64,000 nt of DNA from Brachypterus glaber (Eukaryota; Arthropoda; Insecta; Coleoptera; Kateretidae): NCBI GenBank assembly GCA_958510825.1, contig OY294048.1:10495589-10559588 (forward strand), written 5' to 3'. Shown piece after piece: positions 47,892 to 58,169 of this stretch (the first letter of the stretch is position 1; every line of letters starts with the position of its first letter). Under the pieces are notes generated by a model. The model saw only the letters and a list, made by a program, of their open reading frames with translations. It did no database searches and was not told where the DNA came from. Both the position numbers and the translations under genes were made by a program.

Positions 47892-50800
47892 GTAAAAATA
47901 ATCACAATACTGCCCTTCTAAGACAAGTTGTCCTAACTGCAAAGTAGATGTTTTCAGTTATGGCCAGTTTTATCATTCTTGTTTGCACTTTTTGAAATAA
48001 TGTTTAAATAAATATGGCGTTTATTAATTAAACGCAATATTTATTTAAATATGTTTACAAAAAGTGCTAACAAAACTGATAAAACTGGCCATAATTGAAA
48101 ACATCTAATTTGCAGTTAGGACAACTTGTCTGAGCAGGGCAGAATAGATTCCTTTGTTTTAAGATATTCTTTATAGCTTTATAAAGTTCTAAGTATAAAT
48201 TAGTATACAGTAGAGACTCGATAATCCGGATCTTCGATAATTATCGATTATAATCCGAATGATGCGGTAATTGAAACGATAAAATTCGGACTATACCATA
48301 CTTTGTGGTCCGAATTTTATCGTTCGGATTACCGAAGTCCTGATTATCGAGTCTCTACTGTATAACAGGTGTAGAATAAGGAATAGTCAGTGATGTCGGT
48401 AACTACCAAGAAATTTTTTTTTTCGTAAAAACAACTTATCTGATTTATTTTTAATATTCGGAGTTTATATTTTTATATTATTCACAGCGCCTACGCTAGA
48501 ATAATATGGTAGTTTCGAATTTTCAAAAAAAAATCAAAAAGTCCTAGGCAAAAAATTCTTGGATATAAATTTGTTTCATGAAAAAAGAGCAACTTTTTTT
48601 TCAAATGTCTCTCTCTCTCTGTCCGTCTGATTTGTGTGAACACGATATCTCGAGAACGAATAATTCGATCGACTTTTCAGGAAAATCAAGGTCTACGAGG
48701 GAAAGATCCCTATTGTTTTTGAAATTAATCCCCCCAAAAACAAAAGAGTTATGGGGGGTTAAACTTAAAATTTACTTTTATTATAAGGATCAAGTCTACA
48801 AATTTTAAATTTTTCATTTTCGCAAAAAGAAAGAAAAAAAATTGAAAAATTAAAAAAAAAAAATAAGTTTTTTTGAAAACTTTTTTTTTAAACATTTTTT
48901 TTTCTTGATAATTTTTCGTTTTTCAAAAAAGATCTTTTTTTTTAATGTATTTTTTGTTATTTTTTTTTTTTTGAAAATTATTTGGGAAATGCAATATACC
49001 GTTTACTGTGAATAATATATAATGGAATGCGTAGCATTACATATCTTCACGGCTTGTTTATTTATATATTTGTTTTTTCAGGAAAAGTATATGATATATT
49101 AATCCACGAAAAATGGAGAAAACATATCCGCAAATGCGCCGACTTTGGTTGTTCAGAATTTGGCCTTTTTATATACATGAAAACCGTATCAACTTTAAGA
49201 GAGATGATTTTCGTAGACATCGATGAGAATTTGTTACGCGAATATATTTCAAGGATTAAACCCCTGACAGTGGATTACATAAACAGGAGGACACAACCGT
49301 TAAGCTTGAATGTTTACGCTGGAAGTGTAGGAGATCCGGATTCTAGACTGAGGAACGTAGATTTGGTTTCCGCTATTGAACTGTTAGTATTTGAATATTT
49401 GCAAAAGTACGATAAGGGGCTGTCCATATGTTACGTAACGCGCCTAGGGGGGGGGTCAGAGAAATTGTTACAGTTTGTGACAGGGGGGAGGGGGGGTTCT
49501 AGGTAAACGTTACGTAACGGAATTTAATAAATTTAATGTTTATTTCCTAAGCTTGGCAGATGTATTTTTATTTCAACATAAATTACTATTTAGTGGCCCA
49601 TAATTCCCTTTTTTACACAAAAATGGACGAAACTATGCATATTTAAATAATATTATAATCAGTAAAAAAACTGTTGATATTGATATTAAAAAAAATCTTA
49701 CGGACCTGTTCTTGCGTGATCTTGCCGATGAATCATCGGCGATGATACATTTTAGCGCGGAATGTGTACTCACAGAACACCAATGTGTGTACTATTTTGT
49801 GTACCTGTGCATAAACAATATTCGTGTTATATGTGACACTCAGTGTAAAAAGAGGTACCTAGTATTTTTTCCCTGTGTGATACTGAATATGAATATGTTT
49901 TTAAAGTTTGAGTGATTTTTTCGTGTAAATTTTTTTTAAGGTTATGTTATACTATATTTTAGGTTCATGTTTGTTTTGTCGAGAAAAACGAATCAATAGT
50001 GAGAATACAGTTAAATTTATTGCGAAACAAAATTTTTATATTGTTACGCGTTAATGTTGGTAAATGTGACAGTTTGTTACACAGGAGGGGGTCAATTTTT
50101 TTGAAAAATTGCGTTTGGACGTAATATATGGACAGCCCCTAATGATCTAAAAGATTATGTATTACACGACTAGCCTCTTGGTCACTCCTCTCAATTCTTA
50201 ATTTTTCAGTAATATTTTGCCTATAGTTATGACCCTCTAAAATTTTACTAAAAATAAGGTTTTTTAATTATTAACTCTGGTATCGTTTGAGCTAGAGATG
50301 TAGCTCCCTAAGTAGGGCTTATTTCCGGACGTATGTTCCTTTGTTGGTTTTTCATGTTTTGTAATGTAGAATCATCCTTTTTATTACCTACCAAAAGATT
50401 GCAAACATCGTAGTTCATAATTGTGTTTTTATTGCTTAGTTACCAACTACATAATAGTTTACTTTATGCCCGTGCGGGCATAATGTGCATTTTTTGGCCC
50501 GCGCGGGCATAAAGTGCACTGTATGGTGCACAAAAAACAGTTTTGCATTAACTTATTAATACAGCATTTCCCTAGCAATGATAGTGTTAAAATCAAATTG
50601 AATTTTCGGATTTTTAAAAAAATATATTGATTTTTCCCTTTTTATGTATGACAAAAGTTTGTATGCACCGCGGGTATTAATAGATGTGTATGCCCCCGGG
50701 CGACTTACGAACCCTCGGGCCAGAGGCCCTCGGGTTTGTAAGATCGTTGTCCTCAGGGCATAAACATCTACTTAATACCCTTGGTACATAAATAACTATA

Positions 50801-53800
50801 ATGGCTATGTGAAAATGAGGGTTTTTATGTCTCATATAAGCTCTGCAAATTTCAAGATGCTATCTCTTGTAGTTACGGAGATATTTCGTAGGCAAAACTT
50901 CCTGTGACACCAAGTATAGGAAAAATATTAATCAAAAAATAAGAATCAAGGGAAACGGTTGAGAATAGTTTTTATATGATAGACCTTTTAATTTGAAAAT
51001 TAAAAAAACTATTTGAAATTTTAAAAAACTCGCATAAAATTATTTCAATTGAAACATTTCTTTATATTTAATTTATATACCGACGCCTTGGGTGCCTAAA
51101 ACGCCATCCGCAGGCTTGTATAACCATCGAACCTAACATACAACATATTTATTTATTTTAGAATTGAACATTTATATCCCGATACCTTGGATGCCTTACC
51201 TTACAATATATTCTCTTATATAAGACCAAAAATAGCAATAATAACTACACCAAATGCAGATTTTAACGTAGTATTTGGAGATTCTAAAAAATTGAGGCAC
51301 TATGACCACAAATTCGAATGGACTCGGGATCAATTTGAAGATTGGTAAGAAAGTCTTTTAAATTAGTTTATAATCATAATACGCAAATTGTTACTTTTAC
51401 ATGATATGTATATAGAACTTAGTCATTATATCTATAAGAATTATGTATATCATATGTATTTCGTGCTTGTAAACGATCTTAACCTCTTGAAGGACATAGA
51501 CACATATGTGAACAGTTAAAAATAAATTACCCAAAATGAGATTCACCGAATTCATTGAAGCTCCAATCACAGGCCACTTTTTTACAATAAAAAGTCACTC
51601 CCTCCCCGAGGTTATAGTACTGTAGTAGGGTACCTGAATTTTGGTTTGACTTTTCTCTTCTTAAGAAGAAAACGTCAAACCTAAATTCAGGGACCCCACC
51701 AGTGCAGTGTAGGGTACGTGAAAGTGTAGTGTTAATTTTTTGTTATTTAAGGTGTAATAATTTGATCCAGAGGTTTCCAGACTATTGTGTCGAGTTTTCG
51801 GGAATCGGGGAGGGCCCCGATGGAACAGAATTGCTGGGGTGTTGTTCGCAGATGGCCGTATTTTACAGAAAAGACGTATTTGAGGGTGAAATAGATTATT
51901 CTGACATTGATTATTTGGAATGCGAACCTTTGCCTCCGACTTTTCCTACTGCTTCGTGTGGAATTTGTACTTACCAGACCTGTTCCAAAAAAGTAGAATC
52001 TTTTGATACTAGAGGTAAATTAGAAAGATTTTTCTTCCCAAAATTAAATTAATATATTGAAAACATTCAAAAAATATCAAGCTCCAAAAAAGTAGTTAAT
52101 CATAACCCAGACAGCACTTGATATTTTAAAGACGTCTTTTTTAGATGTTAATTATGTCTGGACGCCTAAAGACATAAAAAGGATATCTTATGTACTTCTT
52201 TTTAGGGATGTTTAAAACATATCTGATTATGATGTCTATAAGATGTCTTTTAAGTATCGGGACAAAACGTCTTAACTTCGATACTAAAAATAAATTAACC
52301 ACAATCAACTATTAAAAAAAATACCATTTTTTGAAAAACAAAAAAAAAATAAAAAAATATTTTTTTATTTTTTTTTCTTTTTCCGAAAAATGAAAAAAAT
52401 CAAAAAAGAAATTGTCAAAAAAAAACTGAAAAAAAAATTTCAAAAAAAAAAAAATAAAAAATCACATTTTTTAAGATCTTTTTTTGACAAACAAATTACC
52501 TCCCATTCTAATTCTTATTACGCTTTTTATATTAACACGACCGTACCTAGCAACGCAAATGGGAGGGGCTTGTTAAAAAGTCGCCTGTGCAAGGCGTCAG
52601 TAAGGCGTCTTAAAAAAGATGTCTTAAAGACGTTACCTTTTGTAACATACGACGCGGTTAAAGCGTCTTTAAGATGCATATACGGCGAAAACCGACGTTC
52701 TTAAGACGTCGAATGACGAGCTACGACATCTTTAAGATCTCTTTAAGTCATCTTTGTGCTGTCTGGGAAAGTATCTCAAGAAACATCAAGTTAAAGGGAT
52801 CCAGTCAGTTATGTCTAATAAAATGTGAGAAAGTTTAGTATCAAGTGCATCCCTAATAGCTCAAAGGGTTCCTAAGTTAATATCACGTTCGCTACCAAGC
52901 GGCTCATATATGAGCCACAACAATTTTTCAAATAGTCCTATGTCTCATATACGAGTTGACGATTTTGTTGTATTAAATGTGTGATACATCATTTTAAAGG
53001 TTATAAGATTCTCTACTTGCCAAAGTTTTTTTTTACTTTTTCGAAAAAAATTTGGGGGTTTAAAATAGGGTTAAAAAAATGGAAATATTCGTCAAAAACA
53101 AAATTTTTTAGCCTCTTTTGAAGGCGGTAGTTCCGAGGGTAGTTCCCTTACGACCCGTTTATGGACATGATATGTTTATAGGAACTTATTTAAATTTTTT
53201 TTAACCCTGTAAGGTCCACTAGTACTTTTATAAGGACTATAATTACAAAATTAGGGTATATGACTAATTCTAATCACCTAAGTCGAGTTCTATGATTAAA
53301 TTTTACATTAAAAAAAAGAGTGATATTTGTGGTTGTGACCATTTGGCAGCATTAGGCCATAATATATCGTTAGGCCTTAATATATCTGAAATAAATATGT
53401 ACATCATGCGCAATAATTGTGTATTAACTAAGTTATTACCATTTATAAAATTTTTACCTTGAAATATTCGCCTTATTACGTACTAAAGTTATGATCAGCA
53501 TCAAAGTATCAACACATGTTGCACCAAACTCTAAACAGCTGTTAGGAAAAAAATTAAAATTTGCTTGCGATTTGCGCTAATATATTGCGTAGAAGCTTTA
53601 GGGGTTAAAAAAATGTTATAACTGACTATACTAAAACAAAATGTTTAACGTTTATAAAAAACATACTTTAATTAGTTAAATTAGGTTGTGTCCATATGGC
53701 TACACTGTGCCTTAGCGGGTTAATGTAGAATCACCCCTAAAACTAATTATTCTATTTCAAAAACACCCTGTATATTTTCGTTTGGACTTTTTAATTCCAG

Positions 53801-55948
53801 AATTCAGTTACAAGCATATTGAAACAATTCAATATCCGTTTGAGTACGATCATCGCACAGAGGACGAGAAACTCATTTCCGAATTCAAGTACAGAATAAA
53901 CGTGTTTGGAACTACGGAAAGTAGATTTTACAACGAAGATACTCACCAATGTGAAATCCCACTGAAAGCGCTGATGTATGGTGATGTGGGCTCGCAGATT
54001 ACCGAGGTCGGATTGAAGTAAGTAACGTATGTAAGTAAAGTTATTAAAATCAAAACTCGATATTGGAAAGACCAAAACTTAAGACAGGCAAAATATTCAT
54101 AAAATATGAACCTGAACGAACAAGAAAGATACTCGATCTCAGCAAGACGGACCTAAAGACCTATACAGGGCTGTTAACCGGACACTGCCCGTTAAGATAT
54201 CATCTTAAAAAAATGGAAAAATCTGAAATCGACACTTGCCGTCTATGCTTAGAAGCACCAGAAACGGCCGAACACATTATGTGCTTCTGCGAAGCCATTG
54301 CTCGCAAAAGGCTACAATATCTAGAACAGGTATACCCAAGACCTGCAGATATATCCCAAGTAGCCCCCAAAAAACTCTTAGGCTTATTTGGAAGCCTAAA
54401 GTTTGATGTGGGCTAAATTGTAAAGGGGATTCACAATAGATCTCTTTGGTTGCAGTGATTTGAAAGGCAGTACCTTGCCTCACAACCCCACTTGTATTGT
54501 ATTGTAAGTAAAGTTATGCAATAGGTTTGTTTTGCTTTTCGAAAATCTCAGTCCCGAACTGGTGCTGGGTCCGGTTCCGATCCAGTTCAGAACTGAGATT
54601 TTCGAGAAGCAAAAAAAACCTATTATAAATGAACTAGAGTAATAACTAGGAATATGGTGGTATTACTAGTAAGCTTCTCATGACATCTATAGCCACTTTC
54701 CATACAACTGATGACTTAGATTATTTTCAGTTAACTGTCAAATCTAACCAATCAGGGAGTCTAAAACTGACAGATAATTGAGAATCATCTAAATACTCAG
54801 TAAATCAATTTTAAGGAAAATATTTGAAAATATTTACCCTCTCACCCCCTCGGGGGTGGAGTTAGAAAAATGTTATTATCATATTCAATTTCAGAAACCT
54901 GAAAAACTCCTATATAGCAATTTTCTAATTTTTCTAAAAAAAAATTATTTTTCCCCATTTGCCCCCTTGCTGAACCCCAAAACAATCCCGAGCAAGAACT
55001 TTTGGTAACATACCTGTATGCCAAATTTCAAGTCTCTAGCTTAAAGCGTTCTTAAATTGTCATGCATACAAAATTTCCCGGACAGACCGATCGACTGACA
55101 TTTTTTTTTGTCGAAATTGATTTATATCGACATAAAACGTCATAAAACGCAAAAATACACAAAAAAAAATTGAAAATTTTTGTACGAATACAAGGCTTTC
55201 AGAAATTTTGAAAATTTTCAAAATGGGAAAGCAATAGTAGGTATTGAATTAATAAACTTGACACTTTCCTGACTTGTTTTAACCTGCTTAAAAACTCTTT
55301 GGGCCCTAGTGTCACTTAATCTGGTTTTAACCTGACTTTGTTTTTTGATTCTTTCTGTTTTTACTTTTTTGTACTTTTTCCATCGAGAATTGAAACCACT
55401 AAGAAGAGAAAAAACAGACCAAAAACTGAAGTACAAAGAAAGCCCAGATGCGCTTAACCTACAAAAACAGACATTAAATAATTTAAAATTTATCACAACA
55501 GTTATCACAAACCAGTTGCCAAAAAAATTGTAATTGTAATATACAAAAAATAATTATTGTTTTTGACTTGTATGCTGTTTTTAAAAAAATTAAAGTAGAA
55601 CGATTTTGTATTTCAGCATATATATTTAAAATTGGCCTAGCGCTTTCGATCAAATTTAATTTTTTTTTTTTTTTGTAATATACAAGTCACCTGTACAGAA
55701 GTCAGAAGTCAAACCGAAACTTATATATAACCTTTACTTCTTTCAGGCGACTTTTAGAAAAGGTTGGATACACCATAATCGAGTGTGGCATATCAGACAC
55801 GGACGAAAGCGAAAGTTGCGTCGTTTATGAACCTCCTATGCGTCACTTGAGTATTTCCGAGGGTTCATATGGATCTGATATAAATTTAGATGACTTACAA
55901 GATGTCGTAGAAGATTTGGAAGATGATTATGAGGAAGAAATTTGGTGA
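47807..55948 (+). CDS. Hen1: Hen1 small-RNA 2'-O-methyltransferase, six exons
   Basis: Exons 47807-47891, 49082-49382, 51162-51344, 51752-52014, 53801-54017 and 55747-55948 join in frame to 416 residues. Seen: the entry motif FDPPVFRQRY (19-28), the SAM-binding loop ADFGCSEFG (48-56), the acidic VDID (73-76), AGSVGDPDSRL (108-118), the metal site E128-L-I-E131-H132 with H178 in YDHKFEWTR, and GIGEGPDGTELLGCCSQMAVF. These are the HEN1 family signatures. The enzyme uses S-adenosylmethionine to methylate the 2'-OH at the 3' end of piRNAs (and Ago2-loaded siRNAs in insects). The C-terminus is acidic (DDLQDVVEDLEDDYEEE). An in-frame ATG 19 codons upstream (47750) is possible but less likely. AATAAA at 55950 overlaps the end of the gene. 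Confidence 0.92.
47909..48143. mobile_element. 235-bp palindrome starting 17 bp after the Hen1 exon 1 donor
   Basis: CTGCCCTTCTAAGACAAGTT at the left and AACTTGTCTGAGCAGGGCAG at the right. Arms of about 115 bp match almost continuously around a centre near 48025 (GTTTATTAATTAAAC). Confidence 0.8.
48208..48360. mobile_element. pogo/Tigger-type MITE
   Basis: CAGTAGAGACTCGATAATCC at the left and TGATTATCGAGTCTCTACTG at the right, flanked by TA (48206-48207, 48361-48362). CAGTA ends with GATAATCCG words and a TA duplication fit pogo/Tigger elements. Confidence 0.75.
48473..49063. repeat. Dispersed repeat, copy 2, abutting Hen1 exon 2 acceptor
   Basis: Direct-orientation relative of 45772-46310. 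It ends at ACATATCTTCACGGCTTGTT, about 20 bp before the exon 2 acceptor, so the branch point is probably inside or at the edge of the repeat. Poly-T/A runs at 48830-48975 expand it. Confidence 0.75.
49082..49382 (+). CDS. Hen1: Hen1 exon 2: SAM-binding core
   Basis: Acceptor gttttttcag completes Gly29; donor CT|GTTAGT splits Leu129. It encodes KCADFGCSEFG, FVDIDENLL and VDLVSAIE, ending with the first metal ligand E128. Confidence 0.92.
49416..50139. mobile_element. PIF/Harbinger-type element, GGGGCTGTCCATA ends
   Basis: GGGGCTGTCCATATGTTACG at the left and CGTAATATATGGACAGCCCC at the right, flanked by TAA (49413-49415, 50140-50142). 724 bp with no transposase. It starts 33 bp downstream of the exon 2 donor. 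Confidence 0.85.
50143..51161 (+). other. Hen1: Rest of Hen1 intron 2
   Basis: A CAGGGTG-family fragment at 50240-50385 (TTAACTCTGGTATCGTTTGA, GGGCTTATTTCCGGAC) and a GC-rich GCCCGGGCGACTTACGAACC / CCGCGCGGGC patch at 50468-50760 with CCTCGGG words in both directions. No gene. Confidence 0.5.
51162..51344 (+). CDS. Hen1: Hen1 exon 3: metal site
   Basis: Acceptor tttattttag completes Leu129; donor TG|GTAAGA splits Trp190. It encodes IEHLYPDTLDALPYNIF, IAIITTPNADFN and YDHKFEWTRDQFED, with ligands E131, H132 and H178. Confidence 0.93.
51752..52014 (+). CDS. Hen1: Hen1 exon 4
   Basis: Acceptor ttatttaag completes Trp190; donor AGAG|GTAAAT. It encodes VEFSGIGEGPDGTELLGCCS and QMAVFYRKD, the last conserved block of the methyltransferase fold, then a Cys-containing linker. 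Confidence 0.92.
52106..52767. mobile_element. CCCAGACAGCAC-ended element with AAGACGTCTT words
   Basis: CCCAGACAGCACTTGATATT at the left and TCTTTGTGCTGTCTGGG at the right. AAGACGTCTT, AAGATGTCTT and GCGTCTTAAA words fill both arms (at least a dozen), with an A-rich centre at 52310-52460. No transposase and no clear target duplication. Confidence 0.7.
52768..53800 (+). other. Hen1: Hen1 intron 4, remaining sequence
   Basis: A GTGATACATCATTTTAAAGG-TTATAAGATTCTC fragment at 52981-53015 and a CAGGGTG-family right-end fragment at 53724-53775 (TGTAGAATCACCCC...ACACCCTGTATA) ending 25 bp before exon 5. No other gene. Confidence 0.5.
53801..54017 (+). CDS. Hen1: Hen1 exon 5
   Basis: Acceptor taattccag completes the split Glu codon; donor AA|GTAAGT. 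It encodes FSYKHIETIQYPFEYDHRTE and FKYRINVFG, with the start of the C-terminal region (GDVGSQITEVGL). Confidence 0.88.
54045..54502 (+). mobile_element. 5'-truncated R1-clade LINE with 15-bp target duplication
   Basis: TGTAAGTAAAGTTAT occurs at 54030-54044 and again at 54503-54517. The insert ends in a (TTGTA)n-like tail. The duplicated site starts 12 bp after the Hen1 exon 5 donor, so the insertion landed almost on the splice site without breaking it. Confidence 0.88.
54061..54416 (+). pseudogene. R1-type LINE ORF2 C-terminal zinc-knuckle region
   Basis: After YWKDQNLRQAK (frame of 54061) the reading shifts by one base near 54093 and continues as RTRKILDLSKTDLKTYTGLL, TGHCPLRYHLKKM, then CRLC...ETAEHIMCFC, the C-x2-C...H-x4-C knuckle at the end of R1/Jockey-group polymerases, to a stop at 54414-54416. 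The catalytic domain is missing. Confidence 0.8.
54520..54625. repeat. 106-bp hairpin in Hen1 intron 5
   Basis: ATAGGTTTGTTTTGCTTTTC and GAAAATCTCAGT...GAACTGG pair with CCAGTTC..AACTGAGATTTTC and GAGAAGCAAAAAAAACCTAT. The arms are about 45 bp with few mismatches. Confidence 0.7.
54832..55229 (-). repeat. Dispersed repeat related to 61120-61540
   Basis: On the minus strand it reads like 61120-61500: TGAAAATTTTCAAAAT, CCTTGTATTCGT, GATCGGTCTGTCCGGGAAAT, TTGCTCGGGATTGTTTTGGG and one minisatellite unit ending CACCCCC..GGGGGTG. Confidence 0.7.
55747..55948 (+). CDS. Hen1: Hen1 exon 6: acidic C-terminus
   Basis: Acceptor tctttcag completes Lys350; stop TGA 55946-55948. It encodes RLLEKVGYTIIECGISDTDE then an acidic tail DDLQDVVEDLEDDYEEEIW. 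AATAAA at 55950-55955. Confidence 0.88.
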
Positions 55949-56065
55949 CAATAAAATTATATTAGATATATAATATATTCACTACAATAACATACGCGAC
56001 ACTCCTTTGATATTTCATGAATACCACCTTCAATTCTTGGACGTTTAGTTTATAGTCATATTAAT

Positions 56066-56241
56066 GGTGAAGGTCACTTGCAAAACAACTTTACACTATG
56101 ATATTTCAATAGCGCTTTGACACAAAGACTTTTGGAACAAAGATTTGCTAAGTAGTATTAAAAAAATTGTTCCAAATTTGAAGTGTGTCAAAGCGTTCTT
56201 GAAATATCGTAGTGTAAAGTTGTTTTGCAAGCAACCTGTAC
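56066..56241. repeat. Hairpin family TTGCAAAACAACTTT, copy 3
   Basis: CACTTGCAAAACAACTTTAC...GTAAAGTTGTTTTGCAAGCA with mirrored TATTTCAA..GCGCTTTGACA blocks. It lies about 120 bp downstream of Hen1. Confidence 0.75.
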
Positions 56242-56737
56242 CATTAATAGACCTATAGATTACTTATGTGCAAAAATCACACAGGCACACAAAAAAAAGT
56301 GGAAAGTCCAAGAGGCTGAACCACTCCACTTGAATCTGAATGCAGATTTTTTCCCATCAGGTCAGAATTTTAACAAAAACGACCTAATATTGCCTAAAAT
56401 TGTAATATGTTGGTATTTTAATGTAAAAAGAACCAAAGATATTAGATGGAAAAAGTAGATCTAAAAAAATTGAATAAAATATGTTTTTTTTTTAATTTAT
56501 TTTCAGTGTTGACAATTTTTCAAGAAAAAATTCTAATTATTATATTTTTTATGTAGGTATAAGATTTTCTTTTGTAGCACTAAAATGACTTGAGGTTTAT
56601 TAAAAGCCAAAAAAAATGCAATTTGTCTCTTATTTCGTTTAGGGTTGTTTGAGATTGTTTATTGTGTTTTGGAGATCATTTCTATATTTTTTCTTTGCTT
56701 AAGAATAATAGTTATATACAGTTGGATTAAAGACACC

Positions 56738-56900
56738 AGTCCTTTGCAAAACAACTTCGCACTACTACATTTCAAGAACGCTTTGATATAGAGACTTGGA
56801 TTTAGACCAAAGGTTTTTTAACATGTAGAAAATGTTGCAAGTCTAGGTCAAAGCTTTCTTGAAATATCGTAGTGTTAAGTTTATTGGCAAAGAACGTGTA
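56738..56900. repeat. Hairpin family TTGCAAAACAACTTT, copy 4
   Basis: CCTTTGCAAAACAACTTCGC...GTGTTAAGTTTATTGGCAAAG. More diverged than copy 3. Confidence 0.65.
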
Positions 56901-56917
56901 GCTTTGCACAGACTATA

Positions 56918-57641
56918 CAGGGTTATTCAGAAATAGGGTAATTAATTTTAAGGTTTGATTCTACATTGGAAAATATGAAAAAAAGTTCCTATAAACATAT
57001 GTCTAAAAATGCGTCTTAAGGGAGCTAAGCCCCTTTGAAAGTGGCTAAAAAAATTCTGTTTTTATTTAATAACTTGGAAACCCTTTAAGATATAGCGAGG
57101 TTTTGCACGTAAACTAATCTTAATAAGGCCCATCTTCGTATGTTATTTTCATGTACTTATTTTAACCAGGGGTGTACGAAACGGGGGGGCCTTATCAGTT
57201 TTTATCCCAAACTTTTTTCTGTGTAACTTTTTTGAAATTTTATTTTTGGAATATGATTCCTCAGGTCAAAATACATAAAAAAGAGGACTGAGGAATCATA
57301 TTCCAAAAATAAGATTACAAAAAAGTTACACAGAAAAAAGTTTGGGACAAAAAACTGTTAAGGCCCCCTCATTTCGCACACCCCTGGTTAAAATAAGTAC
57401 ATGAAGATAACATGCGAAGATGGGCCTTATTAAGATTAGTTTACATTCAAAACCTCGTTGCTGTGTCTCAAAGGATTCCTGAGTTATTAAATAAAAACCG
57501 AATTTTTTAGCCACTTTCAAAGGGGGTTAACTCCCTTACGACGCATTTTTAGACATATGTTTATAATAACTTTTTTTATATTTTCCTATGTATTATAGAA
57601 TCACCCCTTAAAATGAATGTCCCTATTTCTGAATAACCCTG
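56918..57641. mobile_element. TA-flanked 724-bp palindrome, CAGGGTTATTCAGAAATAG ends
   Basis: TA at 56916-56917 and 57642-57643. The arms are about 350 bp, nearly continuous, and meet at about 57275 between GGAATATGATTCCTCAG and CTGAGGAATCATATTCC. No coding sequence. Confidence 0.82.
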
Positions 57642-57994
57642 TATACATACAGGGTGATTCAGAAATAAGTTACAAAATTTTATGATTCTAGCTCCAAAAA
57701 TATGAACAAAAGTTCCTATAAAGGTTGGTCCGGAAATGAGCCTGAAGGGAGCTACGACCCTCCTAAGGGTACATCTGAAAAGTAGTTTTTATTTCATATC
57801 TCTGGAACCCTATGAACTAAAGTAACGAATTTTTGCGCAAGCCTTAACATTGATAAAGGCTGTCTTTTTATATATTCTTGATTTGGTAATTTTTGGTAAA
57901 AGGGGCGTGCATAAAAACGGTACTCTTTGCGTAATACCGTAGGGCCAACCGTTTTCCAGAAAATTCCGAGAGGCTGACCGCGTCTGAAATTTGT

Positions 57995-58110
57995 ACAAAA
58001 GAGTTCCTTTTTGCAAAGAGTTCCTTTTTGCAAAGAGTTCCTCGGAGTTCCTCCAGAGTTCCTTGGGAGTTCCTCCTGTGTTCCTTAAGAGTTCCTCGGT
58101 AATTTTTGGC
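57995..58110. repeat. GAGTTCCT-based short tandem array (with 58805-58975)
   Basis: TTGCAAAGAGTTCCT and CGGAGTTCCTCCAGAGTTCC units repeat here and again, with a 21-bp period (TTGCAAAGAGTTCCTCCATT), at 58805-58975. The same TCTGAAATTTGTACAAA precedes both arrays. Confidence 0.8.
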
Positions 58111-58169
58111 AAATAAGCCGTAGAAATTACCGCTGTGCAAGCACTACAGCCAATAAGGCACCCTCAAAA

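Noticed and set aside
49712..49915. 67-codon frame in Hen1 intron 2
   Set aside because: It lies inside the Harbinger-type element at 49416-50139 and has no transposase or Myb-like features.
53791..54075. 94-codon minus-strand frame
   Set aside because: Antisense of Hen1 exon 5, with no independent support.
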